This document shows, one piece after another, positions 10,629 through 22,491 of a stretch of DNA of 64,000 nt. The stretch lies in contig CAKMRJ010005523.1 in NCBI GenBank assembly GCA_928212115.1, positions 143,364,501 to 143,428,500 of the forward strand, given 5' to 3'. The stretch is from Lactuca virosa (taxonomy: Eukaryota; Streptophyta; Magnoliopsida; Asterales; Asteraceae). The translations under genes were made by a program, and so were the position numbers. A model generated the notes under the pieces. The model did no database searches, had not been told where the DNA came from, and saw only the letters and a list, made by a program, of their open reading frames with translations. How positions within the stretch are numbered: position 1 is the stretch's first letter; every line of letters starts with the position of its first letter.

Positions 10629-11705
10629 CCGCAACATCGCCTGCTGGAGTCCTAATATCCTCTGTCTGTCACTGCAAAGTCCGACTCCTCTCCGCTTGGG
10701 CTCCTGTCCTACCCTCTTGTCTATCGGTGATCCTCAAAGTAGCCGGAGCAGGCGCACTCACTGCTCCTCCCAAAAACATCGGACAGTCGGCCTTCTTGTG
10801 GCCCACCTGATCGCAGTGAAAACATAACGGGCTTGCCTCCTAAGGACAATCCCTGCTGATGTGACCAACCCTGCCACACTTGTAGAAGCCCAACCCCTGG
10901 AATGACAAAATCCATTGTGCAGTTTCCCACAAGTGTTGCAATGACTCCGGCCCTGCTGGCCTCTCACACGTTGGTCAGAAATCTTAGGACTTTTCCTGGG
11001 ACCCTCCAATGTTTGCACCTGATCTGACCCCCTCTTACCAATGTGCTCCAAGTCACTCTCCCACTCACGGGCTCTAGAAATCATATCATTCATGGTCTCG
11101 CACCCTGAAATACTCACGAACTCTCTGACATCATCCCGCAGCATGTCATGATACCTCAACTTCTTCATCTCCTCATCTGCTGCATACTACGGTACCAATA
11201 AAGCCCTCTCCCGGAACTTGGCGGTGATCTCTGCCACAGTCTCAGTAGTATGGCGGAGATCCAGAAACTCTCGCGCCAATTGTTGCACCTCAATCGCCGG
11301 GGAAAACTCCGCTCAGAACCTGGTCGATAAGTCATCCCATGACATAGAATCAACCGCATCATCACCCAACTCACTACCAATCACTTCCCACCAATCACGT
11401 GCCCGGTCCTTCAACAGGCAGGAAGCATATCTAACATTCGCCTCCTCGGGGCAGAAACTCGTCATGAACGTGTTATCCATAACCTCCGCATGGAACGCGC
11501 CCAAGCGCTCATCCAACATCTCCGAAACACAACGAGAAATCTCCGATGAGATGAACTCCCAACACCGCTCGCTAATCAACTCAGTACCCGCACCTGAGCT
11601 GGAACCCGAACCCGGACCAGAACAAGAACCAAAACCAAAACCAGAACCAGAATCACCTCCCTGAGGGCTCAATTCCAAACTGAAAGACGACAAGCCAGCC
11701 ATCAA
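10629..11705 (-). pseudogene. Element B gag, decayed
   Basis: This is a Ty3/gypsy gag related to that of element A. The likely start is the Met at 11705 (MAGLSSFSLELSP), followed by a glycine/serine-rich stretch and the capsid block YASCLLKDRARDWWEV. The downstream capsid region is in another frame (10758-11168, with MNDMISRAREWESDLEHI) and leads to zinc knuckles around CNTCGKLHNGFC. Stops and frameshifts near 11313 and 11168 break it. The tail ends at the splice donor at 10628. All pol of this element is missing from the window. Confidence 0.8.
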
Positions 11706-12583
11706 AACATACCCAAGAATCCTCCTCCCATCAGCTTCTTCGATTATCCAAGACTCTTACCAATTCGAGTATGGATCCTGTGCTTTCAGTAGTACGGGCC
11801 CAATACTACCTTCCAAACCTATTCATACTTTCCTCAGCAATCCTCCCGAATCCTCTAAGTCACTTCCTCAAACGAATACACCCAAAACTCACTAAACCGC
11901 ACTACTAACCCACCGAAGCATATCCTAGTCTCTCCTAGGTTCCCGACTCACCCAGTCCACAGCTGTTGAAGGAATCCCACCAATGTCAATTAGCTTCCTC
12001 ATGAATACAGTCACATGCAACAGAGATCACATAATCCTTCGAGTAAAAAGACTCAACCCTAGAACGGTTGGACTCAAACAAGAGCAGCGCGGTAGGGTCA
12101 AATACATCACTCTAAGATTATTTAACATGTGCTACATGTGACTTAGTATATTCACTTAGCAGTTAATTCACATCACTACGAGTCCCACAAAGCACAAAGC
12201 AAGCAGCATTCAGACAATGGAAAAATATAACCAACATACTCTAATCAAGCCATTCTATCCTCTTATCAGGATTCTATACTAGCATGCAATTCTAAAGCTC
12301 ATACAATCAGGCATAAAAAGGCATCTCTCCTACCAAGAAATACTGAGCATATCCTTAGCCCTAATCTAGCATGCAATTCTCATAATCATAGCATATAACA
12401 TAATAAATATGTATTGGTATTCTGGGAACCACTTACTTGAGCTCGGCCGATTTCACGCATCACACCCCTTTCTTTGATTAGAAATTCCTTTTTTAGTTAA
12501 ATTCTTATTTTATAAAAAAATTCATCAAACCCTCAGTTTGAGTTCAGGCACACCCGAGAGTATGTCTGAATCCCTCAAACCAA
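11706..12583 (-). other. Untranslated leader of element B
   Basis: This lies between primer-binding site and gag on the minus strand, with no coding signal. It shares scattered blocks with the leader of element A, for example the stretch around gtacgggccc at 11801, which matches the similar box near 6910. Confidence 0.6.
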
Positions 12584-12597
12584 GGCTCTGATACCAA
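12584..12597 (-). other. Primer-binding site of element B
   Basis: The minus strand reads TTGGTATCAGAGCC, two bases from the LTR end, as in elements A and C. It is an initiator-Met tRNA type site. Confidence 0.9.
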
Positions 12598-12599
12598 CT

Positions 12600-15034
12600 T
12601 GTAACGACCCAAAGATCCAAGGTAAAAAATCTCATTTTTATTATAACCAAACACTATTGTAACTTTGTTCAAGATATTGAAAAGCATTTCAAATAAAACA
12701 AATATCAGAGTCTAATCCCAAAGATCACATATTACGGAAAACATGGGTGTTTGCGCTGCGATCGTCCCGAGCTCACTCATTTGAAAACTGGAGTACCTGA
12801 AACAAAAACTGAAAACCGTAAGCACAAAGCTTAGTGAGTTCCCCAAATACCACATACCATACATATCCAACGATCCATACAAGTCATATATAACCGCGAG
12901 CCATACATATCATTCATATATCCTAATCAATAAAGGTGCTATGTGCCGCACATAGTCTTGCCATTATACCACGAGCCACCTCGTGGTATTTCTTGCCAAG
13001 CCAGGGGCTACAATTCTGGGTCTTACTGACAAGTGCTAGGAGCCACCTCCGGGTCTTCCATGCAAGCATCACAAAGACAACTAGCATACAATCTACTCTA
13101 CTTAGCTAATTAGCATACAGTGTGCCAGGAGCCGCCTCCTAGTCTTTCATACATAATGCCAAGGGATAACCCCCAGGTCTTCCTACAATACATGAACCAG
13201 ATGGTCCGGTATTGGTGCTTTCGACCCATAGAACAGTGAGGAGACTCACCTCGAATGTCGAAGCTCACTGCAAGAAATCCTTATCTGCTGCCCTGACAAC
13301 TTCCCAAGCTAACAATACCAAAATATCATCCAATTAGCAATTGGGCTCCAAACAATGATCCATAATCCAAACTTGGGTTAAAATGACCAATTTACCCCTG
13401 TCTCAACAAGACGCACAACTAAGGCCCAAGCCCAAAACCAAACAAGATCCAAAACCCCAAGATCCATAAAAGCCTAGTAATGGCCCAATTTTCCAAATTA
13501 GGCCCAAACCCTTACATGGACCTTTTCCTAAAGCCCATTTACTTTTTCTGAACCAAAACACATAATCATAGCTAGCCCAACAAAACCCCATGCAATCCAA
13601 ACCCAAAAGATAGCCCGAACTCGAAATAGCACCACAACGCCCAATAAGGCCTAATTACCCCAATTCGGCCCAAATCCATCATGGACCTATCTCGAGAAGG
13701 CCCAATATCAAAAAAGGCTTTAAATACTGAATGGTCAATCAAATTCAACTCCTGGTCCAAGGTCCAGAGCCCAAAAAGTCATCAAAATAATAAAGGTCAA
13801 CCAAGCCGAGTACGCCCTGCGTACTCATCTTGTACACCAAGCATACACCCTTTGGGGCCAGTACGCGCAACGTACCAGGTGGGTACGCCCAGCGTACTTC
13901 CCTGGACTCCAAACTTCACCCAATAAGCACTTAATCACTTCAGACCTTGCTCCAACTCTCCAGTCTAATTCCTATGGATGACTTTTCAAGTAAAGTTGGC
14001 GACTTTACAAGCATACATGACTTGATGAGGCTCTAGACCTCAAAAGAGCTTAATGGATGGACTTAACTCATGCATGAACTCAAAAACTCCACAAAGCTTG
14101 CACCTTTATGAATAAGGGACCCTTAAAATGTCCAGATCCACTAGATCAAACCTTTGAAACAACCTTAACTCAAAAGGGCCTCCACAAGAGACTAAAACTG
14201 GCCAAAACATCCCCAAAAGAATATCTAAGAAATGAGAAGACAAGATCAAAGCTTTTTACCTCCAATGGACTGCAAAAGATGGAAAACCTTAGGATCTACA
14301 AGCTCCCTTCCAGGTGGCGATTCTTCAACAAGCTCCAAGCGCTTCAAAGTAGACAAAAATGCTAAAACAATTCTTCACAATGACGTAAATGCTCCAAGAT
14401 ATGGCTAAAGGTCGTCTTCTAGGGTTTAGGAGGCTGTGGGATGGGTACAAGATGAGGCTCATGAAAAAATGAGGTTTAAATAGGGTCAAGGGTCCAAATT
14501 TAAGGTTTCATGGCTGAAGGGAGTAAGCCCCGCGTACCCCTTGGTACGCTAAGCGTACCCAAAGACCACCCGCGACAACATTTCTTTATACGATGGGCGT
14601 ACCCCAGCTTACGTTGGGCATACCCAGCTAAACACGCGCATGCATCCTTGCATGCATGGGACTAATCCGCCAAATATTTCCACTAGGGGCCAAAACTGCC
14701 AATAACTTCAAAATACCATAACTCCCTCATCCTAGGTCTGATTCTAAAGAACCTTATATCCACGAAAAGGTGGCAAGAAGCCCTACGCTCCTAACAACAC
14801 ACCCAAACCTTACAACCTCCCGAACAAACCCAAACTCCGTAAAAGACTGAGATATCAAATTACGATCATACCCTGACCTCCACAGACACAAACGAACGCT
14901 TGGATCACTTATACCACGACAACTACATCCGAAATGGCCTAAATCCTTCCTTTCTCGAAGCCCTAAGCCTCATAACAACTGATGAATGGGCCGCAGCCCC
15001 AAGAAACGAGGCAAATCTGAAACCGAGTGTTACA
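12600..15034 (-). repeat. 5' LTR of Ty3/gypsy element B
   Basis: On the plus strand it runs from TGTAACGACCC to CCGAGTGTTACA (about 2.4 kb). On the minus strand it starts TGTAACACTCGG, comparable with TGTAACGCCCGG in A. U3 carries quasi-palindromes of the TACGC..GCGTA type at 14524-14622 and more at 13811-13896. A TATA-like TTTAAATA lies near 14473. Degenerate GCCRCC...GTCTT repeats occupy 12950-13180. The LTR is inserted in LTR I, which continues at 15035. Confidence 0.8.
12797..13249 (-). other. Candidate leader intron inside LTR B
   Basis: The minus strand has CGAG/GTGAGTCTC at 13249 and TTTGTTTCAG/GTACTCC at 12797, with CTCACTAAGCTT upstream of the acceptor. The layout equals that in LTR A, but the repeat array inside is different. 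Confidence 0.5.
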
Positions 15035-15039
15035 GATAC

Positions 15040-15969
15040 CTGTGATACAAATAGACTGAGTGGGTCAGGTTGGGAAATCTGGTGAGTACATAGGGTTTTA
15101 AACCCACGATTATATAATTATTATTTTTAATCATCAAACAATTAACCCAATTTCCCATCCCCATTATCTTCTTTATTCTTAAGGATCTTTCCTAAGAATC
15201 ATCTATTCTTCAATTATTCATTCCTAAGGAATAGGCACGAAGTCCATCGCTGCCAAGGTTATCTAACAGGAACTAAGTCCATAGCTTCCAATGGCACAGT
15301 TGCCAATGTTATCTGTTAGGCATTAAGTCTATAGCTGCCAATGTTCATTTGTAAGGCACTAAGTCCATATCTGACAGGGTTATCTAATAGACACTAAGTC
15401 CATAGCTGTCAATGTTATCTGTTTGGCACTAAGTCCATAGTTGTCAATATTCATTTGTAAGGCACTAAGTCCATAGCTGCCAGGGTTTTAGAGTACATCT
15501 GGTGAACACGTAGTTCAAAGGTTATGTATTAGGCACAGTTGCCAATATTATCCATTAGGTGCAGCTTCCAGGATTGTTAGAGTACATCTGGTGAACACAT
15601 AGTTCAAAAACACCTACAGGTTGTGAGCATGCTAGCGTTCCACTGGACTGTCTAGAATAGTCTGTGGTAGTCATCTATACTCTGCTAGATGACCGGATCA
15701 GCGTTAAAGTCAAGGCTTCTCATCATCTTTCATCTCTCAACATCTATATCATCTTTCATCTCCCATCATCCAAATCATCTTTCATCTACCCATCTTTACC
15801 CAATATATTTATAGGTATAAAAATACATATACAGTTTAAATCAAGTAAAACATGTATAAATCGTTCATCTAGCATAGATATCAGGAACACAGATAATAAA
15901 CACGCATAGCATGTATTAATATTAAATACTTCATATCTATGTGTAAGATGAAAGTAACTATGCACTCAC
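15040..15969 (-). other. Candidate leader intron in LTR I
   Basis: The minus strand has AACAA/GTGAGTGC at 15969 and TTGTATCACAG/GTATC at 15040. The interval contains the tandem array at 15233-15490. Element B is inserted five bases beyond the acceptor. Confidence 0.4.
15233..15490. repeat. Degenerate tandem repeat in LTR I
   Basis: About six units of roughly 40 bp share ggcactaagtccatagctgc and a following ttatct or ttcatt block. The array sits in the same relative place as the different arrays of LTRs A, B and J. Confidence 0.8.
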
Positions 15970-16744
15970 TTGTTAAAGTGATGACTCGAAATTTGGGCAG
16001 CGTTTCGCTTCCAACAATTGTCTTTTCCGTCGACGAAACCTAGTATTATGATTACTAAGTTTTAGTCTAACGTTTATTGCGACTAATTATTAGTCTCGAT
16101 TTATCATTAACTCAAAGTCTACTTTCATAATCTATCAAGTAAGGAACAACCAAGTAGGATCATATTGGAGGTAGGGTCCATTTGGTATACGAAGTATACT
16201 GTTTGGAAATCCTACTTTAAACACCTCACTAAATCACAGCCTAAACATCATCCCCGTAAGTAGATCAATCAGTATAACGAATTTGAATCATTGATAAATC
16301 TTGTTTATAGGTTCATAATAACGATAATGAACTTAAACATAAGTTATACTTAAATAAGGATAAGCATAACTCACTTACAAGGAGGTTTAGCGAGGAGTCG
16401 GGTCCTGCGCGGGTAGAACTTCTGAGCTGAAATCTCTTCTTCTCGAGGCCTTCTGGCACCCTGGGACTCACTACTAACACCTAGGAGGTGCTAGGGAAAG
16501 GAAAAGAGGGTTTGGGCGTGTTTGAGAGAGAAGTGGATGAGAAGGTGGGAGGAAATGAGGGAAAAACGCAGTCTATTTATAGGCTGGGAAATCTGCATAC
16601 ACAGGGCGTACATAATGGGTACGCTGGGCGTAATCATTCCAGGTGTCACGATCGCATGCAAATCCGTGGAGAAGAAGGTGTGGCTGAGATTATGCCACGT
16701 GTCACTCCGAGGTTTTGATCTGAAACTAATTATCTTCTAAAATC

Positions 16745-17340
16745 TGTAACTTTCGCATACGAGCTCCGTTTTTGACGTTCTTTATATCCACGCGTAGGTA
16801 GTGACGTGATCTACAACTTTCGTTTAGACTTCGTCGGCTAATTTTGAATTTATTTTTAAAGTTATATTTTAACAGACTTAGGCAGTTAAAGTCCATTAAA
16901 AATTCATAATTTTGTCATCCGACGTCCGTTTTCGACTATCTTTATATCATTGAGATCATATTTACGAGATCTTCAATTATCATTTAGGTTGAATCGGCTA
17001 AAAATTGATCGATCTAAAATTTGATTTCCGAGTTGTGTACTACTGCGCTAAATCTTAGAAATATCATAACTTTCTCAAACGAAGTCAGATTTGGACGTTC
17101 TCTATATGCACGCTCTCTGTTTAACGTATACTACAAATTTCATTTAGATCTCTAAGGCTAAAAAGTAGTTTATCAAAAATTTACTTTTTACGATATACAA
17201 AACCGTGTCGGTTTAATCGCGAAACTTCGACGGGTCATAACTTCTTTTTTATAGGTTGGATTTCAGCGTTCTTTATATGTGCGGAATCCTTGTGACATAT
17301 ACTATAACTTTGGTTAAGATTATTTATGCTAAATAATATT
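16745..17340. repeat. Four-unit U3 array of about 160 bp in LTR I
   Basis: Units begin with a variant of cataactttctcatac at about 16745, 16905, 17065 and 17236. Each continues with a ccgttttNgacgttctttat-like block and a caactttcgtttaga-like block. The spacing is 160, 160 and 171 bp. The same array occurs in LTRs G and D. Confidence 0.75.
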
Positions 17341-17407
17341 CTATCAAAAAGTCATTTTTAACGCTTATTATCTATAAATTGACTAGCCCGAATCTGCAGG
17401 CGTTACA

Positions 17408-17940
17408 GTTAGGATATAGTTACCCTGTAGTATGCACTTAGGCAATTAAACTTGGATAGTTAGTTTCTTGTTATGTGGATTGTTTTTATATATGTGTATG
17501 TTATTATATATTGAGTTGAGGGCAGACCAGCCTCGTGCTGAAGGCTAATAGACTCGAGCAGAGTAGCCTCGTGTTAAAGGTCAAGATGCGGACCAATTAT
17601 ATGTTGTAGGAAAAATGGGTGGACCAGCTGAAGGCCGAGAGGTGGTCCAACTATATGTTGAAGGCCATTGTGTGTATGCATTTTATATGTGTTGTGGTGT
17701 TGAATATTTTGAGGCAATTTACTAAGCCTCGACTTACAGTTGTTGAATAAATGTTTTACAGGTTGTTCATCTGATCATGGAAAGGCTCACGCATGACTGT
17801 ATCGGCATCAAAGCATCAATAAATTTTTATAGACTTCCGCTAAGATACTCTTTTATATAATAATATATTGTAATGTTTTGTAAGACTTATTTTTTAATAA
17901 ATAAAAATGAAAATTTTCCTTTGAAATTTGAGACGTTTCA
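17408..17940 (+). repeat. LTR-like fragment ending GACGTTTCA
   Basis: This is non-coding sequence in plus orientation. It has LTR-type features (gcctcg/gaaggc repeats near 17530-17670, a tactaagcctcgacttac box near 17718 and an end reading GAGACGTTTCA). It resembles the 3' half of gypsy LTRs such as C and J. No start or target duplication is identifiable. Confidence 0.4.
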
Positions 17941-18691
17941 ACTTGGGGGTGTTTTGGGTATTTTGAGCTATAGATTGAGATTAGGTCACTGTTTGTTGTA
18001 TAGGTGACCTGTAGAGTTGGCGCTTGGAGCAGCGTTCATTTCTGCTATCTTTCAAACTGTAAGGTGATTTTTCCTCACTATGCTTGTGGGTTGAAGGCAC
18101 TAATGTCATCCTAGTAGATTATGCATCCTACTATGTTGTAGTGGTCTGTTGAGATCTGTATGCTTATCTGTATGTTGTTATATATTTTATCTATTGCATA
18201 TGTCGACATAGTATGGTTTGGGTTGAGGCTACACTATTTTGTGTTGTCGGCCAACGAACCCGGTGGCATTCCAATCAGGAGATTGTGGGCCAGAGTGGCA
18301 ATCCAATCATGAGATTGTGGGCCAGTGGCAATCCAGTCGGGAGATTGTGGGCCAGAGTGGCAATCCAACTGGGAGGTTGTAGGCCAGGGTAATCCAGTCT
18401 GGAGACTGTGGACCCAACATACATTATATATATTGTTTGGTTGTGTGTAGTACGTTGGAGTGAGCTCACTAAGCTTTGGCTTATAGTTTGATTTTTTATG
18501 TTTCAGGTACTCCAGAAGACAGGGGCAAGGAAAAGGTTTGATCGTGCACATCCTTTATATTTTTTGAGATTGATTTTGGGATACTCTGATTTGTGATTTT
18601 GACAATTTGGAAACTATGTTTTGTAAACATTTATGGTTTTTGGTTCGTTTTGAAAAATAAAAATTTTTATGTTAATTTTTGGGATGTTACA
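17941..18691 (+). repeat. LTR J fragment abutting copia K
   Basis: It ends GGGATGTTACA, like the gypsy LTRs here. It contains five units of about 35 bp with gattgtgggccag and ggcaatcca (18261-18412), the CTCACTAAGCTTTG box, and a donor/acceptor-like pair (AAG/GTGATT at 18064 and TTTCAG/GTACTCC at 18506). The left end is not resolved. To the right it joins the middle of a copia reverse transcriptase without an intervening element. Confidence 0.55.
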
Positions 18692-20160
18692 CTTGACAAG
18701 AACCATACTTAGTCCTTGGTCAAGCACCCACCAGGGAAGAATGCACTACAGAACAAACGGGTGTTTCATGTTAAGTATGAGATTGATGGCACCAAAAAAT
18801 ACAAGGCAAGGTTGGTGGTCAAAGGGTTTCAACAAAAGAGAGGAGTTGATTACAATGAGATCTTCTATCCAGTTGTAAAGATGACTACAATCAGAATTGT
18901 CTTAGGTATTATATCCTCTGAAGATCTCCATCTAGAGTAGCTAGATGTGAAGACAACTTTTCTCCATGGTGACCTAAAAGAAGACATCTATATGGCACAA
19001 CTAGAGGGTTTCTTATAGCTGGCAAGGAAAATTTGGTGTGTAAACTGAAGAAAAGTCTATATGGATTGAAGCAAGTTCCAAGACAGTGGTACTTGAAGTT
19101 TGATAGCTTCATGCAAATGAGTGGGTACAGCAGATGTGAAATGGATCACTGTTGTTACTTAAATAAATTCAAATCCTCACACCATCTTGTAATTGTGTGT
19201 CGATTACATGTTGATCGTTGGGCCCGACATGTAGGAGATCAACAAGCTTAAGAAGTAGTTGTCCAGAGAGTTCGATATGAAGGCCTTAGGGGTTGCTAAG
19301 CAGATATTGGGCATGAGCATAGCTAGGAACATAGTTACCGATACACTAAAACTTTCACAAGAAAAGTACATCAAGAAAGTTTTAGAAAGGTTCAGCATGG
19401 CAAATGCTAAAGCCAGAAGTACACCTTTGGGAAGTCAGTTAAGAATCTCGAAGAAACAATCCCCAAAGACGGAAGAAGACAAGGAACATATGGATAAAGT
19501 TCCCTACGCATCTGCGGTTGGTAGCTTAATGTATGCCATGGTATGCACCAGACCATACATTGCTCATGTAGTGGGAGTTGTGAGTTGATTCATGTCAAAT
19601 CCAGGAAAAAGAGAATTGGGAGGGAATAAAGTGGTTGTTACACTACTTGAAAGGAACACTTGAGGTTTCCCTATGTTTCAGAAGAAAAGGGTGGTCTTAG
19701 AAGGGTTCGTCGATGCAGATTTGGGTGGATGTGTGGATTTGAGAAAAGCACAACAAGTTATGTGTTCACAATCGGAGGTACGACAATCAGTTGGATGTCT
19801 AGGTTACAAAAGAGTTTTGTTTTATCGACCACCGAAGCAAATTATATGGCTATTGCAGAAGCAGCCAAAGAGCTTATATGGTTGAAGAACTTTCTATCTA
19901 AACTTGGAATGCAACAGGTTGATTGTGTATTGCATTGTGACAACCAGAGTGCAGTTTATCTGTCAAAGAATCCGGTGTTTCATAGTGGAACGAAACACAT
20001 TCAAATGAGGTATCATTTCATTCGAGAGTTAATTAATAATGGAACTTTGAATTTGAAGAAAATCCTTGGAACGAAGAATCCAGCAGATATGTTCACCAAG
20101 GTGGTTACCACTGAGAAGTTGAAGCTTTATATAGCTTCAACTGGCCTTTCAAAAGTTTGA
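18692..20160 (+). pseudogene. Copia element K: reverse transcriptase and RNase H remnant
   Basis: This is the 3' half of a Ty1/copia pol. Blocks in order are KYKARLVVKGFQQKRGVDY, LDVKTTFLHGDL (after an in-frame TAG at 18938), KLKKSLYGLKQVPRQWY, then a region where the catalytic YVDD is replaced by LHVDRW. These are followed by YASAVGSLMYAM and the RNase H segment SFVLSTTEANYMAIAEAAKE with NPADMFTK near the end. Several frameshifts (about 19015, 19255, 19588-19700) break it. The gag, protease, integrase and N-terminal RT are absent, replaced on the left by LTR J. Confidence 0.85.
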
Positions 20161-20343
20161 GATAAAGGCATGGCAGAGAACGAGAGAGAGTGTGATAAGG
20201 AATGTTGCAATAGTCAGATGGCAGAGAAAGACTAAGTTGTCCAAGCCTTCAAGTAGAAGATTGTTAGGTGTGAAAGCTTTGATTAAGGTTGGTGAACTTT
20301 TAGTAAAAAGTTCTTAGGTAAAGAAAATAGAGTGAGCTATGGG

Positions 20344-22073
20344 TAGGGCTGTTCATTGTTCGGATAAACTGAATTATCCAATTGGACAATTCGGATTGGA
20401 CTATTTGGTTTGGATTTTTTGGATTTTTGGATTGGTTTGGACTAAAACCGAATTAATATTTTGGATTTTGGATTGGATTTGGTTATTAATATTGAAACCG
20501 AATTACCCGAAAAAACCAAATAAAAATTACTTATATATTTATTTATATTATTTGATTTTAGTATAAATCCAATAAGATATTGCAAATTCTTAGCTAACGT
20601 AGGTAACAAATAAAAGTTATATATTTATTTTAATTTAATATAAACCCAAAACAATTAAATGGCCCAAAAAAACTCAATTGCATTATCTTAGTTAATAGGA
20701 ATGGGCCAATGGCAGAATACATCAAACGTAGGTGGCAATTGGAATACTCCAAAATGATAAATTGAATCGCCGGCTCCTTTTGATGGTCAATATCGAATCG
20801 TCAAAATTGAATCTTCAAAATCCTCGATCATCGCACAACATGCCTCCTTCACATGATCTCATCTTCTATGCATCAGTATCCTCGATCAAAATTGAATCGT
20901 CTCATCCTCGATTGTCATCTTCTTCAACGGCTTGTCGAAATAAACAACCCTACTTACAAGTTCTGAAATTATCGGCCACTTCCCATCCACCACCAGCTTC
21001 GATTCACAACATCTTCAGAATTACACTTCAAGTTTTACCTTGTTATCCAGGTTATACCTCGTTGGCATTGTCAATTTTAACTTCCTGTAATTTGTTATTC
21101 ATGTGAAAAATTACATTCTTACATAATCTAGTTGTTAGATCTTAATTTCGTTTTATAATTTTTAATGGTGTAGATTAACGAGAATGGACCAAAATGAAAC
21201 AAGATCATCCCAAGATGCAACAGTTCGTAATGACACCCCATTGAAGGATAATGGAAAAAGAAAGCGAATGAAGAAAAGATCTCCGGTGTGGGCTGATTTT
21301 GTCCAGTATACTGATAAAGACGGCTCCACACGAGCAAGATGTAAGTGTTGCATCAGAATCAACTTTTAGCACCGGAGGGAGAGTTCTTGATTCATATAGG
21401 ACTTCGTTGAGCCCTAAAGTGGTCCAGGCACTCATATGTGCTCAAGATTGGATCCGAAAATCACACAGTTTCTTAAAAGTTGAAGATGAGTTACGTGAAA
21501 ATGAAGAACTTGATGAAGGTATGTATTTATACAGTTTTCATTATAAGAGTTCTTTTTGTAAAATGTAATCTATATCTTAACCATTATTTTATTTTTATTT
21601 TCAGAGTTGACTAAATTGACATGCGATCTAAGCATTCTTGATTTGTGAAGATGGAGATGACTGAGTTGATGAAGTTTTACTGCTGGATTTTGCATCAGTA
21701 TTTGCTAATGTTGCTTTTTTGAAACGTTATTTGCCAATGTGCAACTTTTTTGTAATCACTAAAACTATTGGTCTTTTGTAACTTGTTTGGTATTTTGTAA
21801 CTTGGATTATTATTGAATTGTATTTTGCTTGGTTATAAAAACCGATCTTTATTAAGCAATTTTTGCATCTACATTTATTGGAATGTTATTTGACTTAAAG
21901 AAATTTGAAAACCGAATAGTAAAAAATCGATCCAACCGAGTTGTAATTTGGTCGGTTCGGATCGGATTGTATTTTTGTTTGGACTATTCGGATCAACATT
22001 TTGAAAACCGAATTCAATTTGGATTCACTACATTGGATCGGATTAAAATGATCCATTCAAACGAACACCCCTA
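20344..22073 (+). mobile_element. Non-autonomous hAT element with transposase remnants
   Basis: The ends are TAGGGCTGTTCATT and CGAACACCCCTA, imperfect inverted repeats of the type common in plant hAT elements. The 8-bp target duplication is gctatggg (20336-20343) and gctatgcg (22074-22081), with one mismatch. Subterminal blocks are rich in ccgaatt and ggattgg on both sides. Inside are only the first and last parts of a hAT transposase, so the element is an internally deleted derivative. Confidence 0.85.
21184..21653 (+). pseudogene. hAT transposase remnant: BED finger joined to dimerization region
   Basis: The Met at 21184 starts a short frame with the BED zinc finger block KKRSPVWADFVQYTDKDG and RARCKCC. 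Immediately after the CKCC, in the next frame, comes the hAT C-terminal dimerization block ASESTFSTGGRVLD (about 21340-21380) followed by SLSPKVVQALICAQDW. The catalytic core between them is missing, and the join shifts the frame, so no fusion protein is predicted. A GT-AG intron-like interval (AAG/GTATGT about 21520 to TTTTCAG 21604) precedes the last codons. It cannot encode active transposase. Confidence 0.8.
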
Positions 22074-22182
22074 GCTATGCGTAGCAATGAGACTTTTACC
22101 TTATGTGTGAATGTATGAAAAGGACGACAATGCATGTAGTAGAACATAAGTCCAAATTTTTAGCAAAATGTAGAGTTCACAT

Positions 22183-22205
22183 TCATATATATATATATAT
22201 ATATA

Positions 22206-22255
<50 letters not shown>

Positions 22256-22292
22256 TATATATATATATGTGTGTGTGTGTTTGTGTGTGTGT
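22183..22292. repeat. TA and GT microsatellite
   Basis: An almost pure (TA)n tract runs from 22183 to 22266 and is followed by (GT)n to about 22292. Apparent reading frames here (repeated Ile-Tyr) are artefacts. Confidence 0.95.
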
Positions 22293-22491
22293 GGAAAGTA
22301 GAATCCATTACAACAGCAATGTGATTCCCCTGTTTTTTTTTCATTCCATTCCTTCCTCTGTTGGTAAAGATCTATATCTATTGGTCATAAGCCAACTATG
22401 TACACATATGATAATAATAACAATAATAATATTAAGATAAGCATAATAATATTTTTATTATATAGAAATAAAAAAAGATAATTACAGTTTA

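Larger units (their letters stand above)
15035..17407 (-). repeat. LTR I, a gypsy LTR cut by element B
   Basis: On the minus strand it starts TGTAACGCCTGCAG at 17407 and is interrupted at 15034 by element B. Its order of features matches LTR D (57937-60011) in reverse: a four-unit array of about 160 bp (16745-17340), a TACGCTGGGCGTA motif (16620-16632), a TATA box CTATAAATAGAC (around 16575), a box with gctagcgttccactggactg (near 15630) and a leader-intron-like pair. The coding part of this element is not seen. Confidence 0.7.
20262..22315 (+). repeat. 3' LTR of copia K, interrupted by a hAT element
   Basis: A purine-rich tract AAGTAGAAGAT precedes TGTTAGGTG at 20262, as expected for a 3' LTR. 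The hAT element at 20344-22073 splits it. The end near TTACAACA (about 22315) is a guess, because a TA/GT microsatellite lies in the LTR and no target duplication can be compared. Confidence 0.5.

Noticed and set aside
17941..17960. Possible primer-binding site after GACGTTTCA
   Set aside because: The sequence acttgggggtg does not match the Met-tRNA or Asp-tRNA primer sites used by the other elements.
20732..21106. Open frame of 124 codons in the hAT element
   Set aside because: It precedes the BED finger, has no transposase motif and low-complexity serine content; probably leader or UTR sequence.
22103..22324. Open frame with repeated Ile-Tyr
   Set aside because: It is simply the translation of the TA microsatellite.
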